A stretch of DNA of 53,998 nt from JANMDU01 sp031375105 (GCA_031375105.1 JANMHJ010000005.1:1-53998); one strand, 5' to 3'. Numbered from the stretch's first letter, positions 39,433 through 47,995 are shown. Numbers and translations: made by a program. Notes: a model not told the origin generated them from the letters alone.

Positions 39433-40416
39433 ATGGAATTCAAAGACTATTACAAAGTCATGGGGATCGATAAAAGCGCGCCACCTGAGGACATCAAACG
39501 TGCTTATCGCAAGTTGGCGCGCAAGTATCACCCCGATGTGAGCAAAGAAAAAGATGCTGAGGCACGTTTCAAAGAGCTCGCGGAAGCCAATGTGGTTCTC
39601 AAGGATCCTGAAAAGCGTGCAGCTTACGACCGCTTGGGTGCTAACTACAAAGCGGGGCAAGAATTTCAACCACCTCCCGACTGGGCTAATCGAAAGAACG
39701 AGAGCAGCTATTTCTCAGAAGGTTTTCAAAATGAGAGTGGCCAAGATCACAGCGCATTTTTTGATGCACTCTTTCGCGGCATGGGGCGAGAATATGACGC
39801 TGGCCAACAGCGGGGTCATGAAGCCTTTGACATGCATGGTCAAGACCAGCATGCCAAGATTCAAATCGAAATTGTTGATTCCTACAAAGGTGCGACGCGC
39901 ACTATTGAGCTCAATGCGCCGATCAACTCGCGCGCTGACTTGCCGCAGACGCAAAAGCGGATGATTGAATTTGCTATTCCCAAAGGCATACGTGCTGGCC
40001 AGCACATTCGCTTGGCTGCGCACGGGGCGCCAGGCTTGGGTAAGGGAAGTCCTGGTGATTTGTATTTAGACGTAGAGATACTGCCGCATCCTCTTTACCG
40101 AACGGACGGCGCGGATGTGATGATGGATCTGCCCATTGCGCCATGGGAAGCCGCTGCAGGCGCGGAGATTATTGCACCAACACCCATGGGGCAAGTTGAA
40201 GTTAGGATACCGGCTGGCTTAGTAAACGGACGCAAGCTGCGCCTGAAAGCGCGCGGGCTTCCGGGCAAAACTCCCGGTGATTTTTTCTACATATTGAAAA
40301 TCGTGCAACCGACTCCTGAGGCTGAATCGGAGAAGAAAGCCTATTTAGCTTTTCAAGCAGCATTTAAAAACTTCAACCCACGCGCAACGATTGATGCGAT
40401 TGAGAAAACACTCTAA
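39433..40416 (+). CDS. cbpA: DnaJ-family co-chaperone, curved DNA-binding protein A
   Basis: The 327-residue protein has an N-terminal J domain (about 5-70) with the HPD motif in KYHPDVSKE, a G/Q-poor linker and two C-terminal DnaJ substrate domains (QIEIVDSYKGATRTIEL..., GSPGDLYLDVEILPHPLYRTDGADVMMDLPIAPWEAAAGAEI); no zinc-finger cysteines, as in CbpA. It stimulates DnaK and binds curved DNA. ATG is preceded by AAGGAG. Followed by cbpM. Confidence 0.95.
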   Translation: MEFKDYYKVMGIDKSAPPEDIKRAYRKLARKYHPDVSKEKDAEARFKELAEANVVLKDPEKRAAYDRLGANYKAGQEFQPPPDWANRKNESSYFSEGFQNESGQDHSAFFDALFRGMGREYDAGQQRGHEAFDMHGQDQHAKIQIEIVDSYKGATRTIELNAPINSRADLPQTQKRMIEFAIPKGIRAGQHIRLAAHGAPGLGKGSPGDLYLDVEILPHPLYRTDGADVMMDLPIAPWEAAAGAEIIAPTPMGQVEVRIPAGLVNGRKLRLKARGLPGKTPGDFFYILKIVQPTPEAESEKKAYLAFQAAFKNFNPRATIDAIEKTL

Positions 40417-40435
40417 ACACACTGAGACGCATGCC

Positions 40436-40765
40436 ATGACACCAAATTTCACGCTCATCACGCCTTTACAAACTGCTAGCTGCGTTTTGATGGAAGAGAT
40501 CACCGAACTCACTCTATCAGACCTATGCCGTGCATGCGAAGCGCAAGCGGATATCGTTGTTGAACTTGTCCATGAAGGCGTGATTGAAATCGATATTGAG
40601 CTGCAGAGCTTGCCCTGCGAAGACTGGCGCTTCACGGGTCTGCATCTGCATCGAGCCAAAGTTGCCATGCGCTTGCATCGCGATTTGGGCGTGAACTTTG
40701 CTGGTGTTGCACTCGCGCTGCAATTGATGGATGATCTTCGAGAGGCTAGGATGAGGATTCACTAA
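40436..40765 (+). CDS. cbpM: Chaperone modulator CbpM
   Basis: A 109-residue MerR-fold protein that inhibits CbpA by binding its J domain. LTLSDLCRACEAQADIVVELVHEGVIEI is the typical N-terminal part, and DWRFTGLHLHRAKVAMRLHRDLGVNFAGVALALQLMDDLREAR the dimer-like helical end. ATG 40436 gives the normal length; an in-frame start exists 45 bp earlier inside cbpA. The cbpA-cbpM pairing supports the identity. Confidence 0.9.
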   Translation: MTPNFTLITPLQTASCVLMEEITELTLSDLCRACEAQADIVVELVHEGVIEIDIELQSLPCEDWRFTGLHLHRAKVAMRLHRDLGVNFAGVALALQLMDDLREARMRIH

Positions 40766-40783
40766 TCGCATGGATGTATTTCG

Positions 40784-41731
40784 CTACGGTTTTGCAGCCT
40801 GATCTGTGTTGTTGCTAGATGTCTGTAGCGCGTTGGACTCCAAATACATGTGCTGTATCGAAGGAGAAATCTGCTTGATGGAGGTTTCCAGTCGATGGAT
40901 TGCTTTCTCCACCTCATCAAGATTCATGCTGCGCTTGAACCGGATCGCTGCTGTCAAAAGTACATTTTCAGTGCCTAGCTGCATGGTGAGCAAGCGCCCA
41001 ACAGTTTCTACCGCTGGGTCAAGAGCAATGGCATTGCGCAGTTTGACGATTTGCTCCCGATCTAAGCTCTCACCCACCAGTAACCCGCTGCATTTGCGAG
41101 CCAATACGATAGCTGCACCGATCATCACAATACCAATGAGAAGAGACGCAGCGGGATCAAAATAGGGGTTGCCAAAGGCATGGCTTAGCCCGATGCCTGC
41201 GGCTGCAACGGCTATACCGATCAATGCGGCGGTATCTTCAACGAAAACGGTAAACACAGTGGCATCGGTGCTGCGCAGCATGGTTTCGCACAAACTTTCA
41301 CCCGGTCGCCGCTGCAAATTCAAGGCGCTTTGCGTCGTACGCCAGCTCACGCCTTCAAACACGGCAGCGATGCCCAGCACGATATAGTTCCACATCGGCG
41401 ATGTAAGGGTTGGTGGGGTGATGATGCTGGCGATGCCGTGATAGATCGACAAGCCGCCACCCAGCGCGAAGACAAGTAACGCCACCATAAATGCCCAAAA
41501 ATACATGGCTTTGCCGTACCCAAACGGATGCCATTCATCCGCTGCCCGCAGGCTGCGGCTTGAGCCTAGAAGCAGTAGCAACTCATTGCCTGTGTCAACG
41601 AGCGAATGAAGCGCTTCCGAGAGCATGGCTGAGCTGCCAGTCAAGCTTGCTGCCACAAATTTACTGACAGCAATTGCCAAATTGCTAGCTACCGCAACCA
41701 GGATGATTGATCTGGAGCTCATGGCTTTCAT
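40784..41731 (-). CDS. Cation diffusion facilitator family transporter
   Basis: A 315-residue CDF (SLC30-like) exporter for Zn2+, Fe2+ or similar. SGSSAMLSEALHSLVDTGNELLLLLG holds the helix-2 HxxxD site, SLSHAFGNPYFDPAASLLIGIVMIGAAIVLA the helix 5 counterpart, and a cytoplasmic C-terminal domain follows (about 205-300). Close to the subgroup with a long loop. An operator copy is 98 bp upstream. Confidence 0.92.
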   Translation of the reverse strand: MKAMSSRSIILVAVASNLAIAVSKFVAASLTGSSAMLSEALHSLVDTGNELLLLLGSSRSLRAADEWHPFGYGKAMYFWAFMVALLVFALGGGLSIYHGIASIITPPTLTSPMWNYIVLGIAAVFEGVSWRTTQSALNLQRRPGESLCETMLRSTDATVFTVFVEDTAALIGIAVAAAGIGLSHAFGNPYFDPAASLLIGIVMIGAAIVLARKCSGLLVGESLDREQIVKLRNAIALDPAVETVGRLLTMQLGTENVLLTAAIRFKRSMNLDEVEKAIHRLETSIKQISPSIQHMYLESNALQTSSNNTDQAAKP

Positions 41732-42095
41732 TTGGAGATCCCTCTATTGATGGCCTCAGGATAAAGAAATACAGAGGAGACCACATTGCGCGTCCTATCG
41801 ACTCTGATTGATTTTCAATCCTGCCGTCTGTACGCTGCTGCACGCATATAGGCGCGGCACGGTACGACAATGCACAGAACCTAATTTTCTTTTGGCACGC
41901 GTTCACATTTCACATCGAATTCGAATGCAAAATTTTCTATAGAGGTTGTCCGACACGAAGATGCACTGTTGGACTACTCCCAATCAGTGCTTTCCGAGCG
42001 ACGATATAAACACTCACCTTCTTCATTCACTTGGCAGTTGCCAACGATGAACTAGGTGCGCTAATCAAATGCTGTTTAAACCGAAAGAAACTCCT
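41732..42095. other. Divergent intergenic region between the CDF gene and the Cys/Lys/Ala-rich pseudogene
   Basis: About 360 bp. It contains an operator copy at 41829-41844, a GATTGA-TTT-TCAATC inverted repeat near 41807, and nothing else recognisable. Confidence 0.45.
41829..41844 (-). promoter_or_regulatory. Operator copy before the CDF transporter gene
   Basis: TGTACGCTGCTGCACG preceded by CGTC; centre differs (GCTGCT), so only one half-site is strong. 98 bp before 41731. Confidence 0.5.
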
Positions 42096-42656
42096 ATGAA
42101 AACCAATTCACTTATCCTGGCTTTATTCTTAGGGTGTGTTGCTACCTCCTCAGCGTTCTCGATGACAAAGCTTGAGCACACCACGCAAAAAGACATGATT
42201 GCTGGCGACTAAAAAGTCAGCCGTGACAAATGCAATAGCCTCAAAGCAAACGCCAAAGATATTTGCGTGTCAGAAGCTAAGGGAGTTCAAAGTGTTGCTA
42301 AGGCTGAATTGGAATCCGCCTATGAGCCTAGTGCACGGCATACGCAAAAAGTCGCTTCAGCTAAAAGTGACGCGGCTTATGACACGGCTAAGGAAAGATG
42401 TGATGACAGCCAAGGCAACGCAAAAAGCATCTGCAGAGCAGATGCCAAAGCAGCGCATGTCAAGTCAATTGACGAGGCTCGCGTCATGCGTGTGAATTCT
42501 GAAGCGGATAAGGTCAAAACGGGTGTGCGCAACATGGCTACCAAGGACGAAAATGAGGCAAGTTTCAAAGCTGCTACAGCACGGTGCGACAATATGATGG
42601 GTGCGCCTAAAGATACTTGTATTGCAGACGCAAAAATTAAATACAACATGAAGTAA
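42096..42656 (+). pseudogene. Exported Cys/Lys/Ala-rich repeat protein interrupted by one TAA
   Basis: From ATG 42096 the frame gives a signal peptide (MKTNSLILALFLGCVATSSAFS) then MTKLEHTTQKDMIAGD, a TAA at 42210-42212, and continues in the same frame with KVSRDKCNSLKANAKDICVSEAKGVQ... to a stop at 42654-42656. The mature part repeats a motif of the form DKCNSLKxNAKDICVxEAK, typical of a beta-proteobacterial exported protein family with alternating Cys pairs. Homologues normally have a Tyr codon (DYK) at the stop position; TAC or TAT to TAA is one substitution. About 186 codons overall. The remainder looks intact. Confidence 0.8.
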
Positions 42657-42871
42657 GTTAGCGCCGGGCTGGCTAAAGGTTGATCATATTTGAGTCGGGT
42701 GAGATCGGCGTGTATCAAGTATTGGCCAGTAAACGTGTCGTGGGCGCTGCATCAATTCCCATGAAACGATCACATCTGTACTCCACCCAGCTGAATTGAG
42801 CATCAAAGCGGTTATCTAGCTATCAGTGACTGCATGTTGTAAGTTGATTCAATATCGCTGAGATGGACTCA

Positions 42872-43486
42872 TCACTTAGCTTTGGGCTGCACCGGATACT
42901 TTGCAAACGCAGCAGCAACCGCCGCATTGATGGAGGTTTGCAAGTTAGCGCGTTCTTTGCGCGTCACATCATCGTCTATCACCCGGCCTTCCCAGATCAA
43001 TTGCTTGCGCGATGCATCGATGATGTCAATATTCAGCGTGCCTTCTTTGTAGCTGGATACGACGGTCTGATCCACGTACATCGGCCACAGCGAGTAGAGC
43101 CCACCTCGATAGCCGTAGTAGCTGCCGCCGTAGAATCCGCTGCCAAATGCAGGTTGAACCAGGATCGGCGCGGTCGAAATGTGTGTTTTGTCTGTGATGA
43201 ATGCGTTGAAGTTCACCAGAAGTTGAGGTGCATCTGCCGTCAAGCGCATGCCGCGTGCCTCAAGCTGCCCTTGTACGGCAGACTTGATCTGCTGAGTGAT
43301 AAGGGTTTGGTAGCCACTGCGATCCGTACCTAACGGACTGACAAAGCCGAAGGTCTGGTAGCCCGAAAAATTAGCGTAGGGATCAGAAGCGATCCGCACT
43401 TCTGGCGTGTTAACGCAGCCGCTCAATAAGAGAACGAGTGCCGCTGCTGCCACTGGCAGCCGACATTTCTGTGAATAGTTTTTCAT
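42872..43486 (-). CDS. DUF4136 family lipoprotein
   Basis: A 204-residue lipoprotein: signal with lipobox LLLSGC (Cys24 or so), then the DUF4136 pattern VRIASDPYANFSGYQTFGFVSPLG, LITQQIKSAVQGQLEARGMRLTADAPQLLVNFNAFI and ASRKQLIWEGRVIDDDV. A Gly/Tyr-rich insert (GSGFYGGSYYGYRGGLYSLWP) sits in the middle. Role in the envelope unknown. ATG 43486 gives the start of the signal peptide; an upstream extension is improbable. Confidence 0.9.
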   Translation of the reverse strand: MKNYSQKCRLPVAAAALVLLLSGCVNTPEVRIASDPYANFSGYQTFGFVSPLGTDRSGYQTLITQQIKSAVQGQLEARGMRLTADAPQLLVNFNAFITDKTHISTAPILVQPAFGSGFYGGSYYGYRGGLYSLWPMYVDQTVVSSYKEGTLNIDIIDASRKQLIWEGRVIDDDVTRKERANLQTSINAAVAAAFAKYPVQPKAK

Positions 43487-43596
43487 GACGAGCCATACTA
43501 TAAATTTAGGAGCACTCCGCGCAGTAAATATAAAGGCGAACACCCTAAAAGCTTCCTAATACTACGCAGAATGCTGAAAACCCTAGCGCGATAGGC

Positions 43597-44346
43597 TTAG
43601 TGCGCCAAATAGCCGCCATCGACAGGGTAATATGCGCCCGTCACAAATGAGGCTTTGTCTGATGCCAACCAAGCAACCGATTCGGCAACTTCTTCTGCCT
43701 TACCCAGTCGTCCAATTGGATGAGCGGCAATGAGCATAGCCAATGCATCCTCGTTTTTTTCTAGGCCGCTGGTCATGGCCGTGCGGATAAAACCAGGCCC
43801 CACCGCATTGATGCGGATGTTTTGTGCGCCGTATTCAATGGCTGCAGCCTGCGTGAGCCCAACCACGCCATGCTTGGCTGCCGTATAGGCGGGCGATCTG
43901 GCCAGAGCTACTGCGCCAAGCACTGATGCGATATTGATAATTACGCCGCCGCCATTTTTAAGCATAGCTTTGAGCTGTTGTTGCATGCCATAAAACACGC
44001 CTGAGAGGTTGATCTGAATCACGCTATCCCAAGCATCTAGTGGGTAGTCTGCGGTGGGTGCGCTCACGCCGCCAATACCAGCGTTGTTGCAGGCTAAATC
44101 AAGCCGTCCAAACTGCGCGACCGCTGTATCCACCAGCGTTTTGCTGTCTGCAGACTTGCCTACGTCGGCCACCAGAAAGATCGCCTCAGCGCCTTGCTTG
44201 CGCACCAAGGCTGCCGTCTCTTCGCCAGTGACTACATTGAGATCCGATAGCACCAGCTTTGCTCCCTCGCGGGCGCACACGAGTGCCACCGCTCGTCCAA
44301 TACCCGCAGAAGCGCCCGTGACGAGCATGACTTTATCTTTCAACAT
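43597..44346 (-). CDS. Short-chain dehydrogenase/reductase
   Basis: A 249-residue classical SDR. NAD(P)-binding GASAGIGRAVALV, NNAGIGG, catalytic Ser-Tyr-Lys with Y and K in YTAAKHG, and the typical end GRLGKAEEVAESVAWLASDKASFVTGAYYPVDGGYLAH. Likely an alcohol or ketone oxidoreductase; the substrate cannot be stated. It has AAGGAGCTGCT before the ATG and begins 10 bp after the BON lipoprotein gene, so they form an operon. Confidence 0.95.
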   Translation of the reverse strand: MLKDKVMLVTGASAGIGRAVALVCAREGAKLVLSDLNVVTGEETAALVRKQGAEAIFLVADVGKSADSKTLVDTAVAQFGRLDLACNNAGIGGVSAPTADYPLDAWDSVIQINLSGVFYGMQQQLKAMLKNGGGVIINIASVLGAVALARSPAYTAAKHGVVGLTQAAAIEYGAQNIRINAVGPGFIRTAMTSGLEKNEDALAMLIAAHPIGRLGKAEEVAESVAWLASDKASFVTGAYYPVDGGYLAH

Positions 44347-44356
44347 AGCAGCTCCT

Positions 44357-44956
44357 TCATTTCTTCAGGCTCAGCTCATTGCGCACGGTTTTCACGCCGG
44401 TTTGTTTGGCCGCGATGTTTTCAGCTAAGCTCATCTGAGATTTGGTGGCTACAAAGCCGCTCAGCATGACCTCACCTTTACGCGTCTCTACACTAATGTC
44501 TAGGCTTTTTGCTGCTTTATCTTCAAGCAGAGCGGCTTTCACGCGGCTTGTAATCACGGTGTCATCCACATTGCTGCCCATCGTTGTATCGCCTTGCTTG
44601 AGTACCAAACGGTTTTGCACCTCTTTCACCCCGGCTACGGCTTGTGTTACGGCGACAGCGCGATCCACCTGCGCTGTGTCATTCACAAAGCCACTGAGTT
44701 GCACCACCCCTTTGCTGGTCTCCACTTTGAGATCCATGCTCTTGATGCTGGCTTCTGCCAAGAGAGCCGCCTTCACGCTGGTGGTGACGACACTGTCATC
44801 GAGCTCATTGCCGATAGTGGAACTGGCCACTGGAGGCATCTGTGTGGCGGCGGGCTCTACAGGCTTGGGACTACAGCCCATTCCAAGCGCTAAAAGCGTG
44901 ATGGATAAGCCACTGGCCATGGCCCGGTGGTGTGATAATGCTTGTGATGTTTTCAT
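44357..44956 (-). CDS. Double BON-domain lipoprotein
   Basis: A 199-residue lipoprotein with lipobox-like GMGC (Cys28) and two BON domains (about 50-120 and 128-197), each with VVQLSGFV or EVMLSGFV strand. It resembles osmotically inducible OsmY-like envelope proteins. ATG 44956 has GGACTTCATC before it; a longer frame up to 45310 overlaps the next gene and is rejected. Heads an operon with the SDR gene; operator 75 bp upstream. Confidence 0.9.
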   Translation of the reverse strand: MKTSQALSHHRAMASGLSITLLALGMGCSPKPVEPAATQMPPVASSTIGNELDDSVVTTSVKAALLAEASIKSMDLKVETSKGVVQLSGFVNDTAQVDRAVAVTQAVAGVKEVQNRLVLKQGDTTMGSNVDDTVITSRVKAALLEDKAAKSLDISVETRKGEVMLSGFVATKSQMSLAENIAAKQTGVKTVRNELSLKK

Positions 44957-45030
44957 GATGAAGTCCAATCGTTGAGGTGCATGAAGGTAAACATGTTTTT
45001 CGGAGTATTCATCTATCGCTAGATGTCGTC

Positions 45031-45046
45031 GGTGCGCTAGCGCACT
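45031..45046 (-). promoter_or_regulatory. Operator copy overlapping the 3' end of the upstream gene
   Basis: GGTGCGCTAGCGCACT with a perfect 14-bp core GTGCGCTAGCGCAC (45032-45045), preceded by GTC. It overlaps the stop codon of the DUF1295 gene (ending 45037) and is 75 bp from the BON lipoprotein start. Confidence 0.66.
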
Positions 45047-45861
45047 TTGATTCGCTTTACTTGGGATTTCTTTGATGCGGGAGGCCAAGGCACAAATGCA
45101 GAAGTGCGGCGTATATAGCTGGCATAGGCCGCACTTCGCGATGTACCGTCCTTTTCTTGCAAGTTGATGCCCGAGACACGAATCAGTAAAAAAGTGATCA
45201 AGATAGGCGAGAGCAAAGCCCACCAGCCGCCTGCTGAAAGAGCGACCAAGCCAAAGCCCCACCATACGCAGCTCTCGCCGAAATAATTGGGATGACGTGA
45301 GTAGCGCCAAAGGCCAGCTTGCATCACGCTGTTTTTTTCAGACGCTTTGGCTTTGAAGGCGGCCATCTGCGCATCCGAGCTGGTTTCGAAAATCAATCCA
45401 AAAGTGGCTAAGCCCAGCCCCAGATAGTCCAGCCAGCTCCATGTGCTTGCAAGGGTATGCGCTCCTGCCACCGCCAAAAATGGCATGGCGATGAACCAAG
45501 CCAGCACTGCTTGCAATTCAAAAACCAAATAAAGGCTCGTCCAAATGAAACTGGGTTGATTGCGTGCACGCATTTGCGCATAGCGCTGATCCTCAGGCTG
45601 CCCCCAGCTTCGCTTCGTGACAAAAAGACTCAGACGCAATGCCCAGAGAACGCAGATCACCAGCATAGCGATCAGTTGACTACTCATCGGTGGCAGCAAA
45701 ACCGCGAAAATCACGGCTGATAGCAGGATCAAAAGAGACCAAACGCGGTCTGCCAAGGCCACATTGCCCTGTACTGCGCTTACCGCCCAGACCAAGCCGC
45801 TGATAAGAAGGTTGCTCGTCAACGCGATGATGGCGATATTCCAAATGCTAAAGGTCATCAT
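45037..45861 (-). CDS. DUF1295 family membrane protein (steroid 5-alpha-reductase fold)
   Basis: A 274-residue integral membrane protein with about seven helices. Its C-terminal half has GLWRYSRHPNYFGESCVWWGFGLVAL, the hallmark HPNYFGE region of DUF1295/isoprenylcysteine methyltransferase-like enzymes, where NADPH or a methyl donor binds. Likely a lipid- or steroid-modifying enzyme; substrate unknown. Start overlaps the DUF1003 gene stop by 4 bp. Confidence 0.92.
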   Translation of the reverse strand: MMTFSIWNIAIIALTSNLLISGLVWAVSAVQGNVALADRVWSLLILLSAVIFAVLLPPMSSQLIAMLVICVLWALRLSLFVTKRSWGQPEDQRYAQMRARNQPSFIWTSLYLVFELQAVLAWFIAMPFLAVAGAHTLASTWSWLDYLGLGLATFGLIFETSSDAQMAAFKAKASEKNSVMQAGLWRYSRHPNYFGESCVWWGFGLVALSAGGWWALLSPILITFLLIRVSGINLQEKDGTSRSAAYASYIRRTSAFVPWPPASKKSQVKRIKVR

Positions 45862-46466
45862 GCGCTCACCTTTTGCGATGTAGAAGCCGAAACCGAGCCA
45901 TCGGGAGACACCAGTTCTTCATCCAGCGCAGCCAGTACGCGCTCTGGGCTCATCGCAGTTTGCATCACTGCGGCGCGCGAATCGTGACGATTTTTCACGT
46001 TGGGCAAGTCACGGCGTAACTCTTCCATCAAGTCTATCAATTTCGCCGTCTTCTGCTCAATCAGCATCGTCATCTTTAGATCCAGATGATCACGTTGCTC
46101 GCTCAATTTTGCAATGCGGTTTTGTTTGATCAGCACGACAGTGGTGACCAGCAGCGCTGCCAACCCAAGAATGCCTTGTAGCCAAATGAAGGGTGGCTCG
46201 TCAAAGGGTAGGCGTTGCGAAGCGAGCAGGCTAAAGTTGATGCCGATCCACAGGCTAACAAAAACAAGAATTGCGTACACGAAAACGGGGCGTCCGACAA
46301 AATTGCTGATGATTTCGGCGTGCCGCTGCGGCGCACTACGTTTGTTTTCTTCACGTGTGTAGAAATCATGAACAGCGGCAATATTCTGGCCGATTTGGCT
46401 GCTTTCTGGATCAGCATTTGCAGCGATGCGAGAGGCTGCTGATGCGGCGATGAAAGGCGTGTTCAT
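45858..46466 (-). CDS. DUF1003 family membrane protein
   Basis: A 202-residue protein with two central helices (VYAILVFVSLWIGIN and FIWLQGILGLAALLVTTVVLI) followed by the family motif IKQNRIAKLSEQRDHLDLKMTMLIEQKTAKLIDLMEELRR, a cytoplasmic coiled coil. DUF1003 proteins are often next to metal or stress genes; role unknown. It overlaps both neighbours by 4 bp (ATGA), so three genes are translationally coupled. Confidence 0.93.
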   Translation of the reverse strand: MNTPFIAASAASRIAANADPESSQIGQNIAAVHDFYTREENKRSAPQRHAEIISNFVGRPVFVYAILVFVSLWIGINFSLLASQRLPFDEPPFIWLQGILGLAALLVTTVVLIKQNRIAKLSEQRDHLDLKMTMLIEQKTAKLIDLMEELRRDLPNVKNRHDSRAAVMQTAMSPERVLAALDEELVSPDGSVSASTSQKVSA

Positions 46467-47539
46467 TTTGGGCGCGGCTTGTTGATTTGTTTATCAGGTT
46501 GGCTTAGAAGCCCAGCGCGAAGCAGCGTCACGGCCTGCGACACTGAGCGCGCTACGTTGCGCACTTCTTCTTGCAGTGCCCTATCCTTGTCAAGCGCTTC
46601 GTGGCTGGTGCAGTAAGGCTCGTAATAGCCGATGTAACGGTCTAGTTTGGATGTTGCGCCTGCATCAATCAGGCCCATCCAGTCAAGCCAATCTGTGAGG
46701 TTGCGTCGGTGTACTTCAACACCCGCTACATCGCCATGTACGACCACGCCGTACACACGGCCTGCGAGGTGCTTTGGGTAAGTCCAGCCGCTTTGCTCGA
46801 TGGCTTTGGCTTCATCAGCATTTTTGCCATGCGTGGTGGTGGGATCAGAGTTGCCGCCATCGGCACATACCAAGCGATCAATCATCAACTTGAGTGGGCT
46901 TGGGCTTTGATACCAATACACAGGTGTGACGATGATCACGCCGTGGGCAGCAGCCCAACGCTCGTAAATTTCAGCCATCCAATCGTTTGTTTGGTTCATC
47001 GCATGATTTGGGTAGCAACTGCATGGCCAATGGCACAAGGGCATCGCGGTGGAGACGCAGCCTTTGCACGGGTGAATGAAGCGCCCATATTCAGAGCTAA
47101 GTAAGCTTAAATCCAAGACGTCAGCTGCCATGCCAGCTTGCTGGATGATTTCTCGTGCGAGGCCTGTGAGCCGGTAACTTTTTGAAGTTTCTCCGGGACA
47201 GCTTCCATCGTTGCGAGCTGAGCCGCAGATCAGCAGAATCCTATTGGCGGAGCGTGCATCTTGCTGTTGCTCTTGTGCAGATTCAATGCTCTTTTTAGTT
47301 GCGAGCCATTCAACAGATAGTTCATACGTTGGATCAGCAAAGCTTGTGCCAGCTACCTGCGTCATTGGCGCTTTGCGGTTGGTGATGTAGCCATCCCAAG
47401 CTATTTCTTCTAGCGCAGCGATGGCAGCGTCCTCGTGGCGAAATGCAGGATCAGCATACGCAGCGCGAAAGCGCACACCAAATTCTTTGCGCTCAAGAGC
47501 TGCGGGGATTTGGCCTCTGCGAATAGTAATTGGACTCAC
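46463..47539 (-). CDS. NADPH-dependent FMN reductase-like flavoprotein with N-terminal extension
   Basis: A 358-residue protein. Residues 98-310 are a flavodoxin-fold reductase (ILLICGSARNDGSCPGETSKSYRL for FMN phosphate, TPVYWYQSPSPLKLMIDRLVC, VVVHGDVAGVEVHRRNL). A Cys-rich stretch, HPCKGCVSTAMPLCHWPCSCYPNH, lies in the middle and may hold metal or be redox active. The first 95 residues form an additional domain with no assigned role. Coupled at both ends by ATGA overlaps. Confidence 0.9.
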   Translation of the reverse strand: MSPITIRRGQIPAALERKEFGVRFRAAYADPAFRHEDAAIAALEEIAWDGYITNRKAPMTQVAGTSFADPTYELSVEWLATKKSIESAQEQQQDARSANRILLICGSARNDGSCPGETSKSYRLTGLAREIIQQAGMAADVLDLSLLSSEYGRFIHPCKGCVSTAMPLCHWPCSCYPNHAMNQTNDWMAEIYERWAAAHGVIIVTPVYWYQSPSPLKLMIDRLVCADGGNSDPTTTHGKNADEAKAIEQSGWTYPKHLAGRVYGVVVHGDVAGVEVHRRNLTDWLDWMGLIDAGATSKLDRYIGYYEPYCTSHEALDKDRALQEEVRNVARSVSQAVTLLRAGLLSQPDKQINKPRPK

Positions 47540-47772
47540 GGGTTTTCGATCCGCGGACGGCCACCTGCGCCTGGCACGAGCTTGCGGCGTAGTTGTGCGT
47601 CCAATCCAGGCGTCGCACGCATGTCGGTATCAACTAGGCCTGAATCCAAATCGCGTTTGGCTTGCGCAATCATCGGATCTGGCGCACCGGGGGCGCGAGG
47701 CGGCTTCTTTTTTGAGGGCGCGCGGAAATTGTTCTTCAACACTCTCTCGCGCTGAGCAGGCAGGGAAACCAT
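47536..47772 (-). CDS. Small Pro/Lys-rich hypothetical protein
   Basis: A 78-residue hydrophilic protein (MVSLPAQRERVLKNNFRAPS..., ending GAGGRPRIENP) of no known family, containing PMIAQAKRDLDSGLVDTDMRATPGLDAQLRRKL. Its stop overlaps the reductase start, and it begins one base after the stop of the glycine-zipper gene, so it is embedded in a tightly packed operon. This packing is the main reason to accept it. Confidence 0.7.
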   Translation of the reverse strand: MVSLPAQRERVLKNNFRAPSKKKPPRAPGAPDPMIAQAKRDLDSGLVDTDMRATPGLDAQLRRKLVPGAGGRPRIENP

Positions 47773-47773
47773 G

Positions 47774-47995
47774 CTATTTCTTTGGTTTGGTCACTTCATG
47801 ACCAATCACACCGCCCACGGCTGCGCCTCCGAGCGTACCCAATGTGCCGCCGCCGAGCACAGCGCCACCAATTGCGCCTACGCCAGCGCCAACAGCTGTT
47901 CCTTTTTCTTGGTCTGTCATGCCAGCGCAGGCGCTTAAGCCCAAAGCCACTGCCACGAGAGCAAATGCACGTACTGTGCGATTCATAGTTTTCAT
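47774..47995 (-). CDS. Glycine-zipper lipoprotein
   Basis: A 73-residue lipoprotein: signal and lipobox LSAC (Cys22), then a glycine zipper GTAVGAGVGAIGGAVLGGGTLGTLGGAAVGGVIGHEV. OsmB-like small envelope stress protein. ATG 47995 has AGGTGACTTT before it. First gene of the operon that runs to 45037. Confidence 0.9.
   Translation of the reverse strand: MKTMNRTVRAFALVAVALGLSACAGMTDQEKGTAVGAGVGAIGGAVLGGGTLGTLGGAAVGGVIGHEVTKPKK

Noticed and set aside
44957..45310. Extended N-terminus of the double BON lipoprotein
   Set aside because: It would overlap the DUF1295 gene and hide the lipoprotein signal; ATG 44956 has a ribosome site.
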